Assembly: GCF_012933445.1 (NCBI RefSeq)
Contig: NZ_JABBNC010000003.1
Span: 124,001-188,000, forward strand
Length of the DNA stretch: 64,000 nucleotides
Direction of reading: 5' to 3'
Source: Actinoplanes sp. TBRC 11911
Lineage (GTDB): Bacteria > Actinomycetota > Actinomycetes > Mycobacteriales > Micromonosporaceae
Positions within the stretch are counted from its first letter, which is position 1, and every line of letters starts with the position of its first letter. The position numbers were made by a program, and so were the translations under genes. The notes beneath the pieces were generated by a model. That model had not been told where the DNA came from, searched no databases, and worked only from the letters and a program-made list of their open reading frames with translations. Below, piece by piece: positions 48,112 through 57,700 of this stretch.

Positions 48112-49455
48112 ATGTCTGCAGAACTCTGGAATTCCGCTGCCCACGTCCTCGACGACAACTGGTCCGGCGACCACATGGTCCCGTCCCGCCGCCTCTACCC
48201 CCACCAATGGAGCTGGGACACGGCCTTCATCGCCGTCGGCCTGGCCTATGTGAACCCCAGCCGCGCCTGGCGCGATCTCCGCAGCCTGTTCGAGGCCCAG
48301 TGGCCGGACGGCCGGGTGCCGCACATCGTGTTCGACCCGGCCACCCCGGAGAACAACTATTTCCCCGGCCCCGCGTTCTGGGACGTCCCGGCGTACGGCC
48401 GGCGCCCGGCGCACGGCAGCACCGGCATCGTCCAGCCGCCGCTGCACGCGGTCGCCGCCTGGGAGGTCTACCGGCACGCGTCGGCGCACGGCGCGACCTG
48501 CGCGCACGAGGCGCGCATCGAGCTGGAGTGGCTCTACCCGAGGCTGGTCGCGCAGCAGGAATACCTGCTGGTCAGCCGGAATCTCAGCGGCTCCGGGCTG
48601 GCCGCCATCGTGCACCCGTGGGAGTCCGGTCTGGACAACAGCCCGGCCTGGGACGCCGCGATGGCCAACGTGCCGGCCGACATGTCGCTGCTGGCCACGC
48701 ACAGACGGCGAGACCTGGAGGTCGCCGACGCCACGCACCGGCCGACCGACGTGGACTACGCGCGGTACATCGGTCTCGTGATCAGCTATCGCGACGAGGG
48801 CTACTCGGACAGCGCCCGGCACGCGTTCGCGGTGGAGTGCCCGTCGTTCAACACGATCCTCGCCTCGGCCGAGCTCGCGCTCGCGCAGATCGCCGGTGAG
48901 CTGGGCATGCCGGCCGAGGCGGACGCGCACCGCGAGCGGGCGCACCGGATCACCACGGCCATCGTCAAGCACCTGCGGAACCCGGCGACCGGCACGTTCC
49001 ACGCGCGGGACGTGCGCACCGGCACCCTCAGCCCGGAGCATTGCGTGAGCGGGCTGATCCCGCTGATGCTGCCGGATCTGGACCCCGAGCACGTCGAGGC
49101 GATCGTGGCCGAGGCCCGCTCGCCGCGGTTCGGCCTGCCGGAGCAGACCGAGCTGCCGGTGCCCAGCTACGACCGGACGGCGCCCGGCTTCGACACGCTG
49201 CGGTATTGGCGCGGCCCGATCTGGATCAACATGAACTGGCTGCTGCGCCGCGGCCTGCTCGTGCACGGCCGGATGGACGAGGCCGAGGACCTGCGCACCG
49301 CGATGATGCGGCTGGTGCACCGCAACGGCCACTTCGAGTATTTCCACCCGATCAGCGGGAAGGGCCTCGGCGCGCCGGCGTTCAGCTGGACCGCGGCCCT
49401 CGCCCTGGACCTGCTGGCGGACAGGTCGGTGCCCGCCTACGCGAGAGCGGCCTAG
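48112..49455 (+). CDS. GH63-type glucosylglycerate/mannosylglycerate hydrolase-like enzyme
   Basis: 447 aa, (alpha/alpha)6-barrel hydrolase. Motifs: [39 protein letters not shown] (the catalytic Asp of GH63-like enzymes lies here), [20 protein letters not shown] and [16 protein letters not shown] (second acid). This resembles mycobacterial glucosylglycerate hydrolase and Thermus mannosylglycerate hydrolase, which recycle compatible solutes. Substrate choice is inference. Four-bp convergent overlap with the following dehydrogenase gene. Confidence 0.85.
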   Translation: MSAELWNSAAHVLDDNWSGDHMVPSRRLYPHQWSWDTAFIAVGLAYVNPSRAWRDLRSLFEAQWPDGRVPHIVFDPATPENNYFPGPAFWDVPAYGRRPAHGSTGIVQPPLHAVAAWEVYRHASAHGATCAHEARIELEWLYPRLVAQQEYLLVSRNLSGSGLAAIVHPWESGLDNSPAWDAAMANVPADMSLLATHRRRDLEVADATHRPTDVDYARYIGLVISYRDEGYSDSARHAFAVECPSFNTILASAELALAQIAGELGMPAEADAHRERAHRITTAIVKHLRNPATGTFHARDVRTGTLSPEHCVSGLIPLMLPDLDPEHVEAIVAEARSPRFGLPEQTELPVPSYDRTAPGFDTLRYWRGPIWINMNWLLRRGLLVHGRMDEAEDLRTAMMRLVHRNGHFEYFHPISGKGLGAPAFSWTAALALDLLADRSVPAYARAA

Positions 49456-50537
49456 AGGACGACCACCGAGCGGAGCACGCCGCCGGTGGTCATCCGGGCG
49501 AACGCGTCCTCCACGTCGTCCAGCGTGATCTCCTCGGAGACGAACGCGCCCAGGTCCAGGCGGCCCTGCAGGAACAGCGACGTCAGCATCGGGAAGTCCC
49601 GGGTCGGCAGGCAGTCGCCGTACCAGCTGGACTTCAGCGCCCCGCCGCGCGCGAACACCTCCAGCAGCGGCAGCTCCAGCTTCATGTCCGGCGTCGGGAC
49701 GCCGACCAGCACCAGCGTGCCGGCCAGATCACGGGCATAAAAGGCTTGCTCGTACGTCTCCGGGCGCCCCACCGCCTCGATCACGACGTCCGCCCCGAAG
49801 CCCCCGGTCAGCTCCCTGATCGAGGCGACGACGTCGGCCGACCTCGCGTTGACCGTGTGGGTGGCCCCGAACTTGCGCGCCCACTCGAGCTTCTGGTCGT
49901 CGGTGTCCACCGCGATGATCGTCGTAGCGCCGGCCAGCTGCGCCCCCACCACGGCCCCGTCCCCGACCCCGCCGCAGCCGATCACCGCGACCGAGTCGCC
50001 CCGGGTCACGCCGCCGGTGTTGAGCGCCGCCCCGATCCCGGCCATCACACCGCAGCCGAGCAATCCCACCGCGGCGGCGCGGGCCTGCGGATCGACCTTT
50101 GTGCATTGTCCGGCGGCGACCAGCGTCTTCTCGGCGAACGCGCCGATCCCGAGCGCCGGCGTCAGCACCGTGCCGTCCTCCAGCGTCATCTTCTGCTTGG
50201 CGTTGTGCGTCGCGAAGCAATACCACGGTTTGCCCCGTAAGCAGGCACGACAGGTGCCGCAGACGGCCCGCCAGTTCAGGACCACGAAGTCGCCCGGCGC
50301 GAGTCCGGTGACGTCCGGGCCGACCGACTCGACCGTCCCGGCCGCCTCGTGCCCGAGCAGGAACGGGTAGTCGTCGGTGATGCCGCCATGCCGATAGTGC
50401 AGGTCGGTGTGGCACACCCCGGATGTCTGGATCTTGACGACGGCCTCGCCGGGACCCGGGTCGGGCACCAGGATCGTCGTCGTCTCCACCTTGGCGCCCT
50501 TGTCACGGGCGATCACGCCACGCACTCGCTGAGTCAT
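49452..50537 (-). CDS. S-(hydroxymethyl)mycothiol dehydrogenase (mycothiol-dependent formaldehyde dehydrogenase)
   Basis: 361 aa class III zinc alcohol dehydrogenase. Catalytic zinc site [13 protein letters not shown] with [12 protein letters not shown], structural zinc cysteines in [15 protein letters not shown], and a Rossmann motif [20 protein letters not shown]. It oxidises the formaldehyde-mycothiol adduct with NAD+, detoxifying formaldehyde in mycothiol-producing actinobacteria. Stand-alone gene, 18 bp after the MarR stop side. Confidence 0.9.
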   Translation of the reverse strand: MTQRVRGVIARDKGAKVETTTILVPDPGPGEAVVKIQTSGVCHTDLHYRHGGITDDYPFLLGHEAAGTVESVGPDVTGLAPGDFVVLNWRAVCGTCRACLRGKPWYCFATHNAKQKMTLEDGTVLTPALGIGAFAEKTLVAAGQCTKVDPQARAAAVGLLGCGVMAGIGAALNTGGVTRGDSVAVIGCGGVGDGAVVGAQLAGATTIIAVDTDDQKLEWARKFGATHTVNARSADVVASIRELTGGFGADVVIEAVGRPETYEQAFYARDLAGTLVLVGVPTPDMKLELPLLEVFARGGALKSSWYGDCLPTRDFPMLTSLFLQGRLDLGAFVSEEITLDDVEDAFARMTTGGVLRSVVVL

Positions 50538-50555
50538 TCACACAGGTTAAGACCG

Positions 50556-51014
50556 TCAAACATCCAACGGAGACTCCAGCAGCGACTCGGCCACCTTCGC
50601 GAGCTGCCGCACCTGGGCCGCGGTGAGCCGGTCGAACACCAGCTTCTGCACCGCTTCCGCGTGCCCGGGCGCGGAGTCGACCACCTTGTCGTAGCCGAGG
50701 TCGGTCAGCACCGCGATCTGCACCCGGCCGTCGCCGGGATCGCGCTCGCGGCGCACCCACCCCTGGCCCTCCAGCCGCGCCACCACGTGCGACAGGCGGG
50801 ACAGTGAGGCGCTCACCTTCTTGGCCAGCCGGCTCATCGCCAGCCGCCGGTCGGGGCGCTCGGAGAGGGTGGACAGCACGATGTACCCCATGTGGGTCAG
50901 CCCGGCGTCACGCTGCAGCTGTGTCTCAAGCGCCGCCGGGACCTTGACGAGCACCTCGACGAACTGACGCCATGTCTGCTGTTGGTCGTCGCTCAACCAC
51001 CGCGGCTGGTCCAT
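50556..51014 (-). CDS. MarR-family transcriptional regulator
   Basis: 152 aa. Winged-helix MarR core: GYIVLSTLSERPDRRLAMSR, LAKKVSASLSRLSHVVARLE (recognition helix) and WVRRERDPGDGRVQIAVLTD (wing). Same strand and immediately upstream of the mycothiol dehydrogenase with an 18-bp gap, so the two may form an operon and the regulator may sense a related toxic aldehyde or phenolic; inference from position. Confidence 0.9.
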   Translation of the reverse strand: MDQPRWLSDDQQQTWRQFVEVLVKVPAALETQLQRDAGLTHMGYIVLSTLSERPDRRLAMSRLAKKVSASLSRLSHVVARLEGQGWVRRERDPGDGRVQIAVLTDLGYDKVVDSAPGHAEAVQKLVFDRLTAAQVRQLAKVAESLLESPLDV

Positions 51015-51049
51015 GTAGGAAGGTTAATGGTCGACGCAATCGAAGACCC

Positions 51050-52744
51050 TCACCGGTGGGGCAGCAGCACCGGGGACGGCTTGCCGATCAGGTAGCCCTG
51101 GACGTAGTCGACGCCCAGCTCCCGCAGCAGGCGCAGGGTGGGCTCGTCCTGGACGAACTCGGCCACGGTCCGGATCCCGTACGCCTGGCACACCTGCACC
51201 AGGGCGCGCACGAGCACCTGGTCCTGCGGATTGTCCACCAGGTCGACCACGTACTCGCCGTCGATCTTGACCAGGTCGATCGGGAAGATCCGCAGGTAGC
51301 GGAACGACGCGTAGCCCGAGCCGAAGTCGTCCAGCGCGAGCTCGCAGCCCAGGTCGCGGATCCGGTCCGCGAAGCGGCGCGCCTCGCTCAGGTTGCCGAT
51401 CAGCGCCGTCTCGGTGATCTCGAAGGTGAGCTGTTCGGGCTTCACGCGGTACTCGTCGATCAGCCGGACCACCTCGTCGGTGAGCCGCGGATCGCCGACC
51501 GAGCGGCCGGACAGGTTGATCTGCAGGGCCCTGTCCGGCTGGTCGGCGGCGAGCTGCATGGCCCGCTCCACGACCCACAGGTCGATGTCGTAGACGGCGT
51601 CCAGCCGCTCGGCCGTGTCCAGCACCTGCGTCGGCGATTGCGGCCCGTACGCCTCGTCGAGCACCCGCAGCAGCAATTCGTGCCGGGTCACCTCGTTGGT
51701 CTGCAGTTCCAGGATCGGCTGGGCGTACAGCGTGAACCGGTCGGTGCCGAGCGCGTCGGCGACCCGGCTGCGATACGACCCCTGCCGATCGCGCACCGGC
51801 ACCGGATGAGCGATCGTGGTGAGCGTCTTGTCCGATTCGCGCGACTCGCGCCAAGCGTGCTCGGCGTCGATGAGCAGCTCGTGGCTGCCCGCCTCGCCGT
51901 CCGGAGTGAATCGGACCAACCCGCCCCAGGCCAGCGCGTGCAGCCACGTGTCCGGCAGCACGAACGTCTGCGACCGCACCGCCTCGACCAGCAGCTCGGC
52001 CTCCCGGCGGGCCATCGGCCAGGAGACGCCGGCCAGCAGCAGGCCGATCTCGTTGGCGCCGACCCGGCCGACCTGGGCGCTCTGCTGGGCCACGCCCTCC
52101 AGCACCCGGGCGGCGCGGTGCAGCAGGTCGGCGTTGCGATCCGGGCGCGCGGTGTCGTCCTCGCCTCCGTTGCGGTCCGGCTGCACCCGGATGACCAGTA
52201 CGGCGCCGCCGCCCCGGCGCTGGGCGCGGTCGATCTCGTCGGCGAAGCGGGCCCGGGTGAGCAGTCCGGTGGCCGGGTCCGGGTCGATCAGCGTGGACTG
52301 CACGGTCTCGCCGCGGCGGGCCAGCCGGGCGACCTCGCGACGGGCACGCTCGCGGGCGGTCACGTCGGCGACCGTGCCGCGGATGCCGCGGACCGTGCCG
52401 TCCGGGCTCTTGACCGGCTCGAACCGGCAGTCGACGTCGAACCAGCCGCCGTCCGCGCGCATCAGCCGCAAGGTCGTCTGCACCGGCTCGCGGCTGGTCC
52501 AGGCCTGGGTGATCGCGCCGAGCGCCTTCGCGTGGTCGTCGCGGTGCACGTACCGGGCGAGGACCTTGCGGCTGACCTCGTCCTGGTGCGGCGGCTCGCC
52601 GATCATCGCGCGCAGCGCGCCGGACCAGACGATCTGATCGCCGGCCGCGGTGTACGAGAACCACGCCGGGCCCCGGTCCTCGGCCGGTTGCCGTGGCTCC
52701 GGGAGGGCAGGCTGAAGCCGCGGGCGCTCCTCGGGTGCCGCCAT
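51050..52744 (-). CDS. PAS-GGDEF-EAL protein, probable c-di-GMP phosphodiesterase
   Basis: 564 aa, cytosolic. PAS with PAC (~residues 25-135), a GGDEF-like domain (~150-290) in which the active GGDEF is replaced by GANEIGL, so no cyclase activity is expected, then EAL (~315-560) with ELLLRVLDE, QINLSGRSVGDPRL, FEITETALIGN, LALDDFGSGYASFRYLR and VKIDGEYV. The EAL metal and base residues look intact, suggesting c-di-GMP hydrolysis regulated by the PAS and degenerate GGDEF (GTP sensor) modules. Confidence 0.9.
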   Translation of the reverse strand: MAAPEERPRLQPALPEPRQPAEDRGPAWFSYTAAGDQIVWSGALRAMIGEPPHQDEVSRKVLARYVHRDDHAKALGAITQAWTSREPVQTTLRLMRADGGWFDVDCRFEPVKSPDGTVRGIRGTVADVTARERARREVARLARRGETVQSTLIDPDPATGLLTRARFADEIDRAQRRGGGAVLVIRVQPDRNGGEDDTARPDRNADLLHRAARVLEGVAQQSAQVGRVGANEIGLLLAGVSWPMARREAELLVEAVRSQTFVLPDTWLHALAWGGLVRFTPDGEAGSHELLIDAEHAWRESRESDKTLTTIAHPVPVRDRQGSYRSRVADALGTDRFTLYAQPILELQTNEVTRHELLLRVLDEAYGPQSPTQVLDTAERLDAVYDIDLWVVERAMQLAADQPDRALQINLSGRSVGDPRLTDEVVRLIDEYRVKPEQLTFEITETALIGNLSEARRFADRIRDLGCELALDDFGSGYASFRYLRIFPIDLVKIDGEYVVDLVDNPQDQVLVRALVQVCQAYGIRTVAEFVQDEPTLRLLRELGVDYVQGYLIGKPSPVLLPHR

Positions 52745-53109
52745 GCGTCCGCCACCTCCCCCCGGACCGTGTTGAAACCCCTCGACTATTACGACCCGTC
52801 ACGGGCCCGATATAACAGTGGACGCGCGCATCAATGTTTTGAGCGCTTCCCCAACAAAATCCTCAAGTGCAGGTCCTCGCCCGATCAGAGTAGGGAATTA
52901 ACCGATCGGATGACCACTGCGCTGCGTAGTTTTGGACGTGGAATATCGTCATCTCCATGACGGACAGTTACTGCCCGTGCTGATTGTGGAACCTTCTGCG
53001 ACTCCTACCCCCTGATGCGTAGGCCATTCACGTTCGGCGACGACAAGAACTCGATCGCGAACCGATGGATATGGTGGCGTTTGGACCACTCGGTGAGCGA
53101 GGACTCGGC
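52745..53109. other. gene-free divergent promoter region
   Basis: About 365 bp between the divergent EAL and Mrr-like genes, less GC-rich than flanks, with no ORF I would defend. Presumed to hold both promoters; no clear palindrome seen. Confidence 0.55.
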
Positions 53110-54729
53110 ATGGGGATCATTCGGGACATGCAACGCGTAGCCGCCACGCAGGCGGCCGCGGAGCACCAGGCGCAAACCGCCGCCACGCAGCAGCGTGAGC
53201 GGATCCGGCGCAACGCCGACCTGGCCATCGCGGCGGCCCAGCAGGCGGCGTCCGACATGGAACGCCAGCGGGAGCGCCAGCGGCTGTACACGGAGGCCCG
53301 CTCGGCGGACGCTGCCGCGGCCAACGCCGAGGTGCGGGCCCGGCTCAGCGCCCTGGACGCGCTGCTGCTCTCCACCCTCGACGTGGACGATCACATCGAT
53401 CTTCAGCAGTTCAAGAAGCCGCTGACGGTGCCGCCGTTCGACCCGGGACCCCTCGGGCGGCCGTTGCCGGAACCGAGCTGGACCAGTTACGTGCCGCCGC
53501 AGCCGCGCGGTGTGGGAAAGATCATCGGCGGCGACCGGCTGCACCAGCATCAGACGAACAACGCGCGCAAGGCCTACGACGACGCGCGTGGCCGCTGGGC
53601 GGAGGCGGAAGAGCGGCGCAAACGGCAGCTCGCCCGGCTCCGGAGGGCGTACGAGGAAAAGGTCGGCAAGTACGAGGCGCAGCGCACCGCCTACAACGCC
53701 GAGGTTGATCGCTTCGCGGCCGCGGTGGCCGCCGCCGACCCGTCCTCGGTGGTGGAGTATTTCGCCATGGTTCTCGGTAACTCGGTGTATCCGGACGACT
53801 TCCCGCAGCACTTCCGCCTGGCGTACCTGCCGAAGCAGAAGCACCTGCTGATCGAGTATCACCTGCCGCCGATCGAGGTCATCCCGATCGTCAAGGAGTA
53901 CCGGTTCGACCTGGTACGTGATGATCTGACCGCGATCCCGCGCGACGAGTTCGAGATCCGCCAGCGGTACGTCGACATCATCGCGAAGGTCTCGCTGCGC
54001 ACGATTCACGAGGTCATCGAGGCGGACCGGGGCGCGCTGGTCGGGCAGGTGTCGTTCAACGGCATCGTCGACACGATCGATCGGCGTACCGGCGAGTTCG
54101 TCCGGCCCTGCCTGGTCTCGGTGAAGACGAGCCGGGACACGTTCGCCGCGATCAAGCTGCGCCGCGTCGACGCGGTCGCCTGCGTCAAGCATCTGCAGGG
54201 CGCCCTGTCCACGGCCCCGGACGAGCTGGCCGGCGTCACCACGAAGATCGATTTCGACCGGGACGCGGACCGCGACTTCACCGAGGAGTTCAACGTGCTC
54301 GCCGAGATCGACGAGCGGCCCAACCTGCTCACGCTGACCGACCAGGCATGGGAGCAGCAGCTCACCGACCTGTTCGGGGTGATGGGCCTGGAGATGAACG
54401 GGGCGGCCACCACCGATTCGGGCCTGCGCTGGCGCGCGACCGACCCGCGACCGATCTTCGGCGGCACGGTGATCGTCTACGCGACCCGGGAGCACTCGGC
54501 GGGCGCGGGGAAGGTGCACGCTCTGGCCGGGGCCGTCGAGGCGACCGGTGCGACGAAGGGCATCCTGGTCTCGCTCAACGGCATCGACCCGGAGGCGTAC
54601 GAGGCGGTGGCCGGTCGCCCGCTGGAGCTGATCGACGGCCCGGCGCTGGTCGGGCTGCTCGCGAATTACTGCCGGGTGCAGGCCCGCATCGAGCACCTAG
54701 TCGAGGACCGGGCGCAGGAGCCGGGATAG
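53110..54729 (+). CDS. coiled-coil protein with degenerate Mrr-type nuclease domain
   Basis: 539 aa from ATG 53110 (GAGGA six bases upstream; an earlier ATG at 53065 is less likely). Residues ~5-90 and 140-210 are alanine/arginine/glutamate-rich coiled coil. The C-terminal ~120 residues match an Mrr-like PD-(D/E)XK fold (LTDLFGVMGLEMN, ATDPRPIFGG, ATKGILVSLNG, RPLELIDGPALVGLL). The expected active-site Asp (usually DGGVD) reads DSGLRW and the usual QAK reads YAT, so nuclease activity is probably lost. Convergent with, and 33 bp overlapping, the giant helicase gene. Confidence 0.8.
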   Translation: MGIIRDMQRVAATQAAAEHQAQTAATQQRERIRRNADLAIAAAQQAASDMERQRERQRLYTEARSADAAAANAEVRARLSALDALLLSTLDVDDHIDLQQFKKPLTVPPFDPGPLGRPLPEPSWTSYVPPQPRGVGKIIGGDRLHQHQTNNARKAYDDARGRWAEAEERRKRQLARLRRAYEEKVGKYEAQRTAYNAEVDRFAAAVAAADPSSVVEYFAMVLGNSVYPDDFPQHFRLAYLPKQKHLLIEYHLPPIEVIPIVKEYRFDLVRDDLTAIPRDEFEIRQRYVDIIAKVSLRTIHEVIEADRGALVGQVSFNGIVDTIDRRTGEFVRPCLVSVKTSRDTFAAIKLRRVDAVACVKHLQGALSTAPDELAGVTTKIDFDRDADRDFTEEFNVLAEIDERPNLLTLTDQAWEQQLTDLFGVMGLEMNGAATTDSGLRWRATDPRPIFGGTVIVYATREHSAGAGKVHALAGAVEATGATKGILVSLNGIDPEAYEAVAGRPLELIDGPALVGLLANYCRVQARIEHLVEDRAQEPG

Positions 54730-57700
54730 TTCGTCCCGGCCGGCCGGGACGATGCCGAGCTCGTCGATGCGCTGCCAGACCGGGTGCATGGCGGCCTCCG
54801 GCGAGCGGGCGAAGATGCTGCCCCGGATGCGCACGAAGACGCAGTTGCCGACGCGTTCCAGCACCGACTGCCGGCGCATGTCGCTCTCCCACTGCTCCGG
54901 GCCGTGGTAGGCGTCGCCGTCGCACTCGATCGCGAGACGCCGGCCGTCCGGGGCGTTCAGCACGAAGTCGATGCGGTACGCGCCGATCCGGAACTGCGGG
55001 ATCGGGCGGAAGCCGCGCGCGGTTAGGCGCTTGAAGACGTCGCGCTCGAAGTCGCTCTCGCACAAGTCAAGCTGAGCCGGCACCGCCACGTCGAAGACGT
55101 TCGCCGCGTAGGTCAGCAGCAGGGCGCGGGCGTCGTCGGCGAGCAGGGACCCGGGGCGTACCGAATGGAAGATCCACAGCTGGTCGCGGGCGCGGGAGGC
55201 GGCCACATTGATCCGCCGGTGGTATTCGCGCTTGGTGAACGCGGCGACCCGCGGATCGTTGTCCGAGACGACCATCGACACCAGCACGACGTTGCGTTCG
55301 TCGCCCTGGAACGTGTACGCGTCGCCGACCCGCATCCGGCGTGCCTGGATCTCGTCCTCGCCGATCGTCTCGCGCAGCAGGTGCAGCAGGTACCCGGCCT
55401 GGCCACTGGTGCTGAGCAGCGAGATCACGCCCAGCGTCTTGCCGCCATATTCCGGATTTTTCACGATTTCGGCGACCTGTCGCGTCAGCGCCTCCGCCTC
55501 GGCCACGTTCACATCGCCAAAACCAGACAATTGCTGCCGTACGCCTTCGGGCAGGAACACCGTCCGCAAAGGCGCCAGGCTCGGCCGGTCGGCGCGCAAC
55601 GGCATGATCTTGCCGTCGTAGTAATGCCGCGACGAGAACTCGATGATCTGCGGAACGCACCGGAAATGCTCGGTCAGCAGGATCCGCTCCGGCGACCGCC
55701 GCACCGCGTGGTCGTACAGCGAGGACTCCGGGTCGAAATGCTCGGCCGACGGCACGTCCCCGAGATGGCTGCGGATCAGCGCGGACACCGTGCCGACGAA
55801 GCCGAGCTGCGGCCCGATCTGCTGATCGTCGCCGACCACCACGGCCCGGTCCGCGAGCGAGAGCACCGGCAGCGCGAACAGGTCGGCCTGCGACGCCTCG
55901 TCGACGATCACCACGTCGAAGTGGGCGCCGCCGGCGAACTGCTCGATCGCCCGGTCCACCGACATGACCCAGACCGGGACCGCCGCCACCGCCGATTCCA
56001 TGGCCCGCTGCGCGTGTGCCTGCCATGCCGCCGCGGTCCGGCCGGTGCCCTTGCCGATCTTGCGAAGGGCCGTGGTCCAGTCGGCCAGAGCGGCCCGCCG
56101 CCGGTCGTCCAGGCTGCGCGAGACCTCCAGCCACGCCGAGGCGACCACGAGCTCGGCGGTGCGGCGCCGGATCTTCTCGCGGGCGTTCTCCACCCGCTTG
56201 GCCAGCACCGCCGGGTCGACGGTGCCGATCACCTCGTCGAACCAGGTCTGCGCGTGCCGCCAGCCCCACGCGTCCAGGCAGGCCCGGCCGGAGACCGGCG
56301 GCACCCGCCCGGCGTCGATCAGGCCGGCCCACTCGGGCGCGGCGGCCGCGAGCCGGTCCCGCAGCTCGGCGAAGCGCGCGACATCGCCGCGCAGCCCGGT
56401 GAGCCGGCGGACCTCGGCGATCGCCTCGTCCCAGCCGTCCAGGCTCGGCCAGGCCGCGGCGAGATGCGGCCAGGGCGCGAGCCGGGCGGCCACGTCGGCG
56501 TCCTCGTCGACGAGCGCGTCGAGGGCCGGCACGGCGGGCGCCTCGTCGAGCAGGTCGGCCACCCGGGCCAGCGACGGCGGGTCCAGGTCGAGATCGTGCT
56601 GCGGGACCACGGCCGCCAGGCGCGCGGCGAGGGCGGGCCAATGGCGTACGTCCCAATCCAACGATTGACCCGCGTCGGCCAGCAGCGTGCCCGCCCAGAG
56701 CTCGGGATCGCCGGCCGGGGCCGGAATCGCCAGCCGGTCGATCCACTCCGACCAGTGGTCGCCGAGCCGGCGCCTGGTCCGCTGCCGGTTGACCCACGCC
56801 TGCGCGACGTCGACGTCCTCGACCGTGCGCAACGGCTCGTCGTCCACCCGCACGTCGTCGGCCAGGCGATAGAGCTGCGCCTGCAGCAGTCGGCTCAGGC
56901 CACGGCCGGACGCGAACCGCTGCCTGATCTCGGCGAGCTGGGCCAGCAGGCGTTTCGGTTCCGACGCGTACGCCTCGGGAATCTCGACGCGGTGCCCGGC
57001 GAGCGTGCGGGTCTGGGTCGCCAGCTCGGCCAGCAGCGCCTCGGTCGCGGTCACGTGATCGGTCCACACCTGACGCCAGTGCGGGTCGTTGAGCAGCCGG
57101 CCGAGGCGATCCGTCCAGCCACCCTCGCGGCGGCGCAGCCAGGCGAGCGCCTCCCGGAGATCGTCGCGCAGGGCGGTGAGGTCCTCCAGGCGTACGCGGG
57201 GAAGGTCGAGCCCTTGATCGGCCAAGCGCGACACCTGCGCCGAGAGTGCGTCGCGCTCGGCTCGCCGGTCCCGCACGGCGGACGCGTCGGGAAGATCGGC
57301 GGTCTCCGGCAGCGGCTTCGGCGCCGCCTGACGATCGTGCGGGGACAGCTCGGCGGCGAGGCGCAGCAGCGTGCCGAACTCGTCGGAGGACAACGGCGGC
57401 GGCCCCACCACCGGGTCCGGGATGCCGGCTCGCGTGGTGGCGTGCTCGCGCAGCCAGGCACCCACCTCGACGGGCGTCTGCGGAACGCCGTCGATCGGGT
57501 ACGTCACCGCCTCGTTCTCGGCGACCGCGCGCAGGCCGCTCAACGCCCGGGCCAGCTCGCGTTCGGCGTCCTCCAGCGTGCGGGTGAGCCGCTCGACCCG
57601 TCGGGCCTCCGCCTCCTTGTCCAGGGTCGCCGCGCGGTCGGCCAGCTCACGGGCGGCGAGCTGGAGCTGCACGAGCTGATCGGTGGTGCGGCCGAGCACG

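Noticed and set aside
50972..52960. 662-codon plus-strand frame
   Set aside because: Complement of the PAS-GGDEF-EAL gene, whose frame carries clear domain motifs.
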